DNA of 10,624 nt. It comes from Candidatus Stahliibacteriota bacterium (GTDB taxonomy: Bacteria > Hydrothermota > Tepidihabitantia > B3-TA06). Shown here in pieces: positions 5,394 to 10,624 of the stretch. The translations under genes were made by a program, and so were the position numbers. The stretch spans positions 1 to 10,624 of the forward strand of contig DAOVCF010000051.1 in the NCBI GenBank assembly GCA_030670165.1, read 5' to 3'. The notes beneath the pieces were generated by a model. It did no database searches. It had not been told where the DNA came from and saw only the letters and a program-made list of their open reading frames with translations. Position 1 is the first letter of the stretch. Each line of letters opens with the position of its first letter.

Positions 5394-6623
5394 ATGATCC
5401 CGATTCTTACGGCCATCCTTATCCTTCTTGGGGCAAGCGCCTTCTTCTCAAGCGCTGAGACCGCATACTTTTCCATCTCGCCGCTGCGAAGTGCGCGGCT
5501 GGGACAGGCAGGGCTCGTGCGCAGGCTGCTCTCATCCCGCGACCGGCTTCTTGGAACGATCCTTTCGGGAAATCTCATCGTCAACTTCGCCGCCACCTCG
5601 CTCTGGACGACACTTTTGATAATGACATCAAAGCGCTGGGGGTGGAATGAAACCAAGGTCCTCTCCATAGGCGCGGCTCTGATGGTCGTGGTGCTTCTTC
5701 TCGCGTGCGAGATAACACCCAAGATTGTTGCGGTAAGGCTACCGATAACAATTGCCCGGCTCTATGCGCCTGTATTGATATTCTTCTGGTGGCTGTTCTT
5801 CCCCCTGACCTGGGCTCTCTCTTCACTGGCCGGATTGATCTTCCGGGGCCGCCCCAGGGAACGTCCCTTTCCCACTGACGAGGAGGTCAAAACCATGATT
5901 GATATGGCGGTGCGTTACGGAATACTTCGCCCGGAGGAGGAACAGATCATGGAAAACCTCGTTGATCTGGGTGAACGCATGGTAAGGGAGGTGATGACCC
6001 CTCGTGTAGAGATGAGTGCCCTGCCTGTAAACACAACTCGATACAAAGCGCTTGCCTACGCCCGCCGGACACATAAATCCCGTTACCCGATCTACGAGGA
6101 CACCACCGACAAGATAGTCGGCCTGCTTTACACAAAGGATCTGCTTACCGCACCGCCTAGAACGTCCCTGAAGAAACTCATGCGCGAGCCTTACTTCGTG
6201 CCTGAAACCAAAGTCCTTTCAGAGCTTCTGGAGGAGCTGCGGCGCTCCGATCAGCACATAGCCATAGTGGTGGACGAGTTCGGCGGCATCTCAGGACTGG
6301 TGACGCTTGAGGATATACTCGAGGCGATCTTCGGCGAGATAGTGGACGAGTACGACACCGGGGTTCCCTACAAGCGTCTTGGCCGCGGGAGATACGTCGT
6401 AGACGGCGACATAGACCTGGCCAAACTCAACGAGTTTTTTGACGATGCCTTCGTAGAAGCAGAGGATGAGTTCGACAGGCTCTCAGAGCTCATAACCCAC
6501 GAGCTGGGACACATACCGAAGCGCGGAGAGAAGGTGCGCTACAAGGAAATCGATCTTACTGTTCGAAGCGTGAGACGCCTGCGGATAGAGAAGGTGCTTT
6601 TGGAACGCAGGGAGTCCCGGTGA
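5394..6623 (+). CDS. CNNM/CorC-family divalent-cation transporter, full length
   Basis: A 409-residue protein with all three family modules: a CNNM (DUF21) membrane domain (about 1-150) with SSAETA at 19-24, GNLIVN at 59-64 and EITPK at 106-110; a cytoplasmic CBS pair (about 200-318) with MTPR at 201-204 and DEFGGISGLVTLED at 294-307; and a C-terminal CorC_HlyC domain (about 328-405). CNNM proteins export Mg2+ or exchange it for Na+, and their CBS pair binds ATP and Mg2+ to regulate transport. The gene starts three bases after the ybeY stop. The ATG at 5394 is preferred to the adjacent in-frame TTG at 5391. The ybeY-corC link is also known from the E. coli ybeZYX cluster, although E. coli YbeX/CorC itself lacks the membrane domain. 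Confidence 0.92.
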   Translation: MIPILTAILILLGASAFFSSAETAYFSISPLRSARLGQAGLVRRLLSSRDRLLGTILSGNLIVNFAATSLWTTLLIMTSKRWGWNETKVLSIGAALMVVVLLLACEITPKIVAVRLPITIARLYAPVLIFFWWLFFPLTWALSSLAGLIFRGRPRERPFPTDEEVKTMIDMAVRYGILRPEEEQIMENLVDLGERMVREVMTPRVEMSALPVNTTRYKALAYARRTHKSRYPIYEDTTDKIVGLLYTKDLLTAPPRTSLKKLMREPYFVPETKVLSELLEELRRSDQHIAIVVDEFGGISGLVTLEDILEAIFGEIVDEYDTGVPYKRLGRGRYVVDGDIDLAKLNEFFDDAFVEAEDEFDRLSELITHELGHIPKRGEKVRYKEIDLTVRSVRRLRIEKVLLERRESR

Positions 6624-7546
6624 CGCTTCTTTTAGGCATACTCTTCATATTCATCCAGGGTTTCTTTGAAGGCTCGGAAACGGCCTATGTGGTGGCGAAC
6701 CCGGTACGGGTGGCGCATCTTTCTAAAAAAACCCCCAGTCAGGAGAAGGCCATAGAGCTTTTAAACAATCCCGAACTCCTCCTGGTGGCCACCCTTATAG
6801 GGACCAACATCGCGGTTGTACTGTCCGGGTTGTTCCTCACCGCCTTCTTCGTGGAGCAACTCAACGAAACCCTGGGAACGAGCGTGGCTATCATCGTAGG
6901 TGTGGCGGCAGGATTGCTGCTCGGCGAGTATCTGCCCAAGAATCTGGCGCGGTTGAACGCGGAAAGAACGGTGATAGCAACCTCTCCTTTCTATTCAGTG
7001 GCGATAGTGCTCTCAAAACCCTTCAGAAGCCTCTTTCATCGTCCTAAGAGAAAGGAGAAAAGAGGCGAACGCCTCTCCATCACCCGGCTGGATATGCTCA
7101 CCGCACTGAGACTCGGCGAAAAGATCGGAAGTATCGAGGAGAAAACCTCTCCTCGCGTGGCCAACCTGTTCAGCGCCTTCGACACCCCTCTCGGCGACGT
7201 GATGACCCCATGGGATCGCGTGCTAACCCTGAAGGCCGGGACCAAACGCAGGACGATATTCAAGGTGATTGAGCGGGAGGGATTCACACGTTACCCTGTT
7301 TTGGATCGCCGCACCGGACGCATCAAGGGCATCCTGCACGCCAAGGACCTCCTGCGGGAAAAACCCAGATTGAGCAGGCCCTTCTTCACCACGCCGGGCG
7401 CCCGCATCACCGAGCTTCTGCGCACCATGCAGTCGAACAGGGCGCACATGGCGATCGTTTTAGACAGGGAGGATAAGCCTATTGGGCTTGTCACCCTCGA
7501 GGACCTCCTGGAGGAGTTCATAGGCGAGATCCGCAACGAGGAATAA
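6620..7546 (+). CDS. Second CNNM-type transporter, lacking the CorC_HlyC domain
   Basis: A 308-residue paralogue of the preceding gene. The CNNM membrane domain (about 1-140) keeps EGSETA (17-22), GTNIAVVLSG (61-70) and EYLPK (103-107). It is followed by a basic linker (RPKRKEKRGER, 141-151) and a CBS pair (about 190-305) with MTPWDR at 195-200 and KPIGLVTLEDLLEEF near the end. The chain stops right after the second CBS domain, so the CorC_HlyC module is absent; the stop is clean and there is no sign of a broken remnant downstream. The start is GTG at 6620, overlapping the previous TGA stop (GTGA), with GGAG at 6611-6614. Translational coupling and paired motifs suggest the two transporters form a heterodimer, since CNNM proteins are dimers. 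It is the last gene of the operon. Confidence 0.9.
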   Translation: MTLLLGILFIFIQGFFEGSETAYVVANPVRVAHLSKKTPSQEKAIELLNNPELLLVATLIGTNIAVVLSGLFLTAFFVEQLNETLGTSVAIIVGVAAGLLLGEYLPKNLARLNAERTVIATSPFYSVAIVLSKPFRSLFHRPKRKEKRGERLSITRLDMLTALRLGEKIGSIEEKTSPRVANLFSAFDTPLGDVMTPWDRVLTLKAGTKRRTIFKVIEREGFTRYPVLDRRTGRIKGILHAKDLLREKPRLSRPFFTTPGARITELLRTMQSNRAHMAIVLDREDKPIGLVTLEDLLEEFIGEIRNEE

Positions 7547-7666
7547 CCCGTAACACCCGTAACACACCCAGGCTACTTCGTATCCTGGCGGGGACCCCGA
7601 CGTAAATCCTTGCTTTTCCCTGCGGGAAAAAGGTGTTTTACAGATGGTGTTACGGGGTGTTACGGG
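7547..7666 (+). repeat. Long inverted repeat of the CCCGTAACA motif after the operon
   Basis: Two head-to-tail copies of CCCGTAACA (7547-7564, followed by C) face two reversed copies, GTGTTACGGGGTGTTACGGG (7647-7666). The arms of 19 and 20 bases pair with a single bulged G. About 81 bases lie between them, including a small hairpin (7614-7630). It starts one base after the stop codon of the operon, and its right arm ends four bases before a -35 box. It could be a double operator, a terminator-like structure or a mobile palindromic repeat. Confidence 0.7.
7614..7630 (+). terminator. Possible terminator hairpin of the operon
   Basis: TTTTCCC (7614-7620) pairs with GGGAAAA (7624-7630) around the loop TGC, 70 bases beyond the last gene of the operon. 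There is no T run after it, so termination is only a suggestion. Confidence 0.25.
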
Positions 7667-7670
7667 GGGC

Positions 7671-7698
7671 TTGACATATCCCTAAATCTTACTATGAT
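7671..7698 (+). promoter_or_regulatory. Sigma70-type promoter of the secreted propeller gene
   Basis: TTGACA at 7671-7676, a 16-base spacer and TATGAT at 7693-7698. Two reversed copies of the recurring motif end four to six bases upstream of the -35 box. The predicted start near 7705 gives a leader of about 212 bases before the ATG at 7917. Confidence 0.65.
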
Positions 7699-7704
7699 AA
7701 ATAT

Positions 7705-7916
7705 GAAGGTCTTTATGGGTCGGATGAGATTCTTATGCGCTCAATCCCAGGAGGTAAAAGGGTGCTGTGGAGGCGTATGTATAGGGTGGGAGTTTCCTCA
7801 AATCCTCAACTTTTCATCTATAAGCCAAGATACCCTGGATGGTTTCTTAAGAGAACCATCCTACAGGGAGAAACCGCGAATCGGCGGCTGCCGATTCGTC
7901 AAAAAGGAGGATATAA
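7705..7916 (+). promoter_or_regulatory. Structured 5' leader of the secreted propeller gene
   Basis: The leader holds two strong hairpins. The first (7833-7868) has GGATGGTT (7837-7844) paired with AACCATCC (7854-7861), extended by CCCT/AGGG across a three-base bulge. The second has CGAATCGGC (7877-7885) paired with GCCGATTCG (7890-7898), loop GGCT, and ends four bases before the ribosome-binding site AAAGGAGG (7903-7910). I recognise no known riboswitch core. Two short frames cross it (7703-7924, 73 codons plus stop; 7762-7941 from a GTG with AGGAGG at 7749-7754), neither resembling a known protein. Confidence 0.45.
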
Positions 7917-9959
7917 ATGCTTAAAAAACTCATGGTGCTGACGGTGGTCCTTGCGGTGACCGCCTTTGCGGCATACGGTCCTATCCCGATACCGGCAGGG
8001 GTGGAGCCCGATGTCTACCCTGTCCTGCCCCTGAGAGACGGTTCGATAACCACTATCTCGTCCAGCCCAGCAGCCGCTCCTCTGGTCGCAGGCGACCGGG
8101 GCGGTGTTACCATGTACGACTATCAGCAGAACGGTGCGATGGGCAACCGTATTGCGATTGACTCGGCTGGGAACGCTCACATCTGCTGGATGCACTCGGA
8201 AGACGAGACCTTTGCCGCACGCGACGTCTACTACAACGTGTGGGAAAAGGCTTCCGGGAGCTTCCCTGGCTACTGGCCGGACGGCGTGAAGGCCTCCGGG
8301 GTTCCCCGTGCGGGCTACACCACTATGGGTGCTCTTTCCGACGGTCGTGCAGTGATCGCTTTCCACCACGATCCGGACGGGGACGGTGTCCATCAATCGG
8401 CGATTGTAATAGACGCTGCACCCGGGTTGGGTGCGTTCAGCTCACCGGTTGATGTTGATCCTGTTACCGTTCCCGAGCAGCCGATATGGCCGCATATCGT
8501 TGTTGACAACAACGATGTGATTCATGTGACCGCACACATCTCACCGGCTGATCCGGCAAATCCGCCTTACAACGTTGACTATCTCTACTACTCTCGTTCC
8601 ACCGATCAAGGGCAGACCTTCTCTCCCTGGAAAGTCATCACCCAGACCGCCGGTAACGACGCTGCCATTGCCGCATCTAAGGACGGCAGCAAGGTTGCCA
8701 TAGCCTGGATGGACGCTTTCCCAATCGAAGGTATAGACTGGAGAAGGGCTATGAACGGTAACATAAAGTACGTGGAGTCTACGAACGGCGGAGTAAGCTG
8801 GAGCGCTCCTGTGAACGTAACGGCGGATTACTACACTCAGGAGCCGGTACCCAACAGCAGTGAGGAAGGTCTGTGGTGGGGTGCCTGGTATCCTGATATA
8901 GATTGTGCCTACGACGCGGCCGGCAACCTCCACATCGGTTGGGGAGAAGGGCTGAGGGCCTACGAAGTGCACGGCGAGCCCCCCGATGATACCCTCTTTT
9001 TCTGGTCGATGCATAAACATTTCCTTAGAATGGTCCATTGGAGTGAGGTTACCAACGACGTAAACATTGCTTCCGGTCCCTACAGCCAGTTCGTTCCTCT
9101 AACCGAGGAAGGCGACACCATCTGGGATATATACGGTTTCTACTTGTGGGGAATGGCTCAAAGGATCGAGAATTATTTTCGCCCCGGTATCGGCTGCTGG
9201 AACCCGCAGCTTGCCGCTATAGGCTCGGGCGACGACATTCTCTACACCTGGCAAGGCCAGTGGGATTCGCTTGACCTCAGCGCAGGCGGAGCCATCAACG
9301 CCGACATCTACGCCGCAATCTCCACTAACGGCGGTGCAACGTGGGGTGGAGTCGCAGATTGGACTGAAGGCGAGTTCGACGAAAATGGTTTCGGCCTGGT
9401 TGCCTACGCCACCAACCTCACCAATACACACAGTCCCAACGCTCAAGTTGGCCATTGCGAAAGTGAAGAGTATCACTCAGCCTACCCCTGGATAGGTTCG
9501 GACAGCATCCTCCACGTAACCTACATCCACGACCTCTTCTCCGGCTCCGTTGTCCAGAGGGGACCTGGGCAGGGTATCGTTACCACCAACCCGGTGATGT
9601 ACCTGGGCAGCAACGATCCCGCTATGAAGATTTATGTAGGTAGCGGCCCGGAGCCCAGGCCACAACCAGAATCAACATCTGTTGCGGAAGCCCCTTATGT
9701 CGAAGCTCCTGTGATTACGCTCCTCGGCAAGCACCCGGTCGCGGGCTCCGTTATCTTCAGCGTAAGCGCACCCGGCACCCATGCCTGGCTCAAGATCTAC
9801 GACGTTGCCGGCAGCTTGGTTGAGACCATATTCGATGGCACGCTCGATGGCACCCGCATGCTTACGTGGGACACAAAGGACGCGCCTGCCGGTGTCTACT
9901 TCTACTCATTCGTCACGCCGGCACGCACCGCGAAGGGTCGAGTGGTTATCATACACTAG
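7917..9959 (+). CDS. Secreted Asp-box beta-propeller-like protein with C-terminal sorting-type domain
   Basis: A 680-residue exported protein with a signal peptide (residues 1-20, MLKKLMVLTVVLAVTAFAAY). Three Asp-box (BNR) motifs are visible: STDQGQTF (228-235), STNGGVSW (288-295) and STNGGATW (469-476). Blade-like repeats of the form D..GN.HI.W recur at about 78-92, 192-207, 248-266, 326-342 and 523-537. This is the pattern of sialidase-fold propellers, but I cannot identify a sialidase active site, so no enzyme activity is claimed. A Pro/Glu-rich linker (about 576-597) leads to a C-terminal domain (598-680) with LKIYDVAGSLVETIFDG ... GVYFYSF ... KGRVVIIH, matching the type A sorting domain of type IX secretion or a FlgD-like Ig fold. 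A cell-surface or released protein is likely. The ATG at 7917 has AAAGGAGG six bases upstream. Confidence 0.85.
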   Translation: MLKKLMVLTVVLAVTAFAAYGPIPIPAGVEPDVYPVLPLRDGSITTISSSPAAAPLVAGDRGGVTMYDYQQNGAMGNRIAIDSAGNAHICWMHSEDETFAARDVYYNVWEKASGSFPGYWPDGVKASGVPRAGYTTMGALSDGRAVIAFHHDPDGDGVHQSAIVIDAAPGLGAFSSPVDVDPVTVPEQPIWPHIVVDNNDVIHVTAHISPADPANPPYNVDYLYYSRSTDQGQTFSPWKVITQTAGNDAAIAASKDGSKVAIAWMDAFPIEGIDWRRAMNGNIKYVESTNGGVSWSAPVNVTADYYTQEPVPNSSEEGLWWGAWYPDIDCAYDAAGNLHIGWGEGLRAYEVHGEPPDDTLFFWSMHKHFLRMVHWSEVTNDVNIASGPYSQFVPLTEEGDTIWDIYGFYLWGMAQRIENYFRPGIGCWNPQLAAIGSGDDILYTWQGQWDSLDLSAGGAINADIYAAISTNGGATWGGVADWTEGEFDENGFGLVAYATNLTNTHSPNAQVGHCESEEYHSAYPWIGSDSILHVTYIHDLFSGSVVQRGPGQGIVTTNPVMYLGSNDPAMKIYVGSGPEPRPQPESTSVAEAPYVEAPVITLLGKHPVAGSVIFSVSAPGTHAWLKIYDVAGSLVETIFDGTLDGTRMLTWDTKDAPAGVYFYSFVTPARTAKGRVVIIH

Positions 9960-9980
9960 TCGCGTTCGAGCACTAATAAA

Positions 9981-10015
9981 GTCAGGGGAAGCAACCTTGA
10001 TTAGCTAACCCTGAC
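9981..10015 (+). terminator. Possible terminator hairpin after the propeller gene
   Basis: GTCAGGG (9981-9987) pairs with CCCTGAC (10009-10015) across a 21-base loop containing the palindrome TTAGCTAA. No T run follows, so this is a weak terminator candidate. Confidence 0.25.
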
Positions 10016-10034
10016 ACGATACGGGGTCGGATGG

Positions 10035-10080
10035 CGGGAAGTCCCGGCTCTTCATAAGTCCTCCTTGCCCGGGACTCCCG
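10035..10080. repeat. Imperfect 12-bp GC-rich hairpin
   Basis: CGGGAAGTCCCGG (10035-10047) pairs with CCGGGACTCCCG (10069-10080), with one unpaired A on the left arm and a loop of 21 bases. It lies between the propeller gene and the motif array and may serve as a terminator or be a REP-like element. No T run follows. Confidence 0.5.
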
Positions 10081-10084
10081 TCCC

Positions 10085-10111
10085 CCGTAACACCGTAACA
10101 CACCGTAACAC
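10085..10111 (+). repeat. Three-copy CCGTAACAC array next to a promoter
   Basis: CGTAACAC occurs at 10086-10093, 10094-10101 and 10104-10111, so successive copies are spaced 8 and then 10 bases apart. The array ends nine bases before the -35 box at 10121. The same motif occurs at the promoters at 662-640 and 7671. Confidence 0.75.
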
Positions 10112-10120
10112 ACCCACCCC

Positions 10121-10148
10121 TTGACAAGGTTCCAAAAAAGCCTACACT
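10121..10148 (+). promoter_or_regulatory. Sigma70-type promoter with a very short leader
   Basis: TTGACA at 10121-10126, a 16-base spacer and TACACT at 10143-10148. The expected start (10154-10156) falls on the ribosome-binding site AGGAGGT (10154-10160), so the leader would be only about 10-12 bases before the ATG at 10166. Confidence 0.55.
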
Positions 10149-10165
10149 CTCTTAGGAGGTTGTGT

Positions 10166-10624
10166 ATGAATTATAAGTGGAAGGTGATAGCCTTCGTCGG
10201 TTTGGTGTTCCTTATAGGGTGTAATATAGTTGGTGAAGTAGACCTCGATGAAACCTACTTTCCCCTTGATACAGGCTATGAGTGGGTATACGAGAGACGG
10301 AGCCCAGCCTGGAGCGGGAGCAGATATGACACTTTCAGCATAAGGGTCAGATCAGCTATAGAACAGTCCGATGGGTGGCTCCGGTTCCACTTGGAAGGTG
10401 GCTCATTTGAAGACGTGGGTAACCCTGCGATGATTAACAACGATCAAGTCATTATCTTTGAGGGGCTTGATACCGTCGCACTTATACCCGAAGCCACTGA
10501 TAATGATCCTTCTTCTGAAATCTCTGTAGGCTACACCGGTGATACATTGAATCTCTCCCGCATATACTACGAAGACCTTTATTATTACTCCCACTCCACA
10601 AGAAGATTGAAGGGTGTGGGGGTT
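10166..10624 (+). CDS. Lipoprotein of unknown function, partial (C-terminus beyond right edge)
   Basis: 153 codons from the ATG at 10166 to the edge with no stop. The start MNYKWKVIAFVGLVFLIGC is a lipoprotein signal with the lipidated Cys at residue 19, followed by Asn. The mature part begins with an acidic stretch and then YFPLDTGYEWVYERR, a pattern common at the start of beta-rich lipoproteins of unknown function in uncultured bacteria. The rest (IRVRSAIEQSDGWLRFHLEGG, then DTVALIPEATD and YYEDLYYYSHSTRRLKGVGV) looks like alternating beta strands. AGGAGGT at 10154-10160 is a strong ribosome-binding site. I cannot assign a function. Confidence 0.75.
   Translation, partial: MNYKWKVIAFVGLVFLIGCNIVGEVDLDETYFPLDTGYEWVYERRSPAWSGSRYDTFSIRVRSAIEQSDGWLRFHLEGGSFEDVGNPAMINNDQVIIFEGLDTVALIPEATDNDPSSEISVGYTGDTLNLSRIYYEDLYYYSHSTRRLKGVGV

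Larger units (their letters stand above)
9960..10165. other. Intergenic region with hairpins and motif array
   Basis: About 206 bases with no open frame of note. It holds GTCAGGG/CCCTGAC (9981-10015), an imperfect 12-bp hairpin (10035-10080), a three-copy CCGTAACAC array (10085-10111) and the promoter of the next gene. Confidence 0.6.

Noticed and set aside
7547..7666. CRISPR array or phage attachment site
   Set aside because: The units are 9-10 bases with no spacers, and there is no cas gene, integrase or tRNA nearby.
7610..7702. 5' part of an open frame starting at 7610
   Set aside because: It begins inside the hairpin region upstream of the promoter, so this part would not be transcribed from it, and it encodes nothing recognisable.
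7705..7900. Known riboswitch (c-di-GMP, SAM, TPP, cobalamin)
   Set aside because: I looked for the conserved core words of these classes and found none.
8503..8508. TTGACA inside the propeller gene
   Set aside because: It lies within the small palindrome TTGTTGACAACAA in coding sequence, and I see no good -10 box at the right distance.

Overview
The window reads as chromosomal housekeeping DNA from a diderm (outer-membrane) bacterium. The evidence is two lipoproteins with clear lipoboxes, a LysM protein, and a large exported protein ending in a type IX-secretion-like or FlgD-like C-terminal domain. The style of that exported protein and of the partial lipoprotein at the right edge resembles uncultured FCB-group or WOR-3-type candidate phyla. 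That placement is an impression from protein style, not a measurement. I see no phage, IS element, CRISPR array, tRNA or rRNA.

Layout. (1) 1-630, minus strand: two adjacent four-helix SMR/EamA-type half-transporters, the second running off the left edge. Each has its own TTGACA promoter ending almost on the ATG, with no Shine-Dalgarno sequence. (2) 631-1116: a 486-base divergent intergenic region holding a perfect GC-rich palindrome, minor hairpins and two tandem sigma70-type promoters. (3) 1117-2003: a small coiled-coil lipoprotein followed by a coiled-coil protein with two LysM domains, probably a cell-envelope pair, closed by a terminator-like hairpin. (4) 2068-7546: a compact five-gene operon, phoH/ybeZ - pgpH (7TM-HD cyclic-dinucleotide phosphodiesterase) - ybeY - two tandem CNNM/CorC-type transporters, with overlapping or nearly abutting genes throughout. 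It joins the phoH-pgpH-ybeY order known from Firmicutes to the ybeZ-ybeY-ybeX(corC) association known from Proteobacteria. (5) 7547-7916: an inverted repeat of a short motif, a strong promoter and a structured leader of about 210 bases. (6) 7917-9959: a secreted Asp-box beta-propeller-like protein with a C-terminal sorting-type domain. (7) 9960-10165: a second hairpin-rich intergenic region with the same short motif. (8) 10166-10624: a lipoprotein cut by the right edge.

The most unusual feature is a short motif, CCGTAACAC or its reverse complement. It occurs eight times in its CGTAACAC form, always between genes. It lies inside or directly upstream of three TTGACA promoters, and degenerate forms precede the other two promoters of the intergenic region at 631-1116. 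In two places it forms tandem arrays ending only a few bases before the -35 box. It looks like an operator for a shared regulator or a promoter-targeting repeat family. The second theme is the coupling of a probable c-di-AMP phosphodiesterase with a full-length and a shortened CNNM transporter in one operon.
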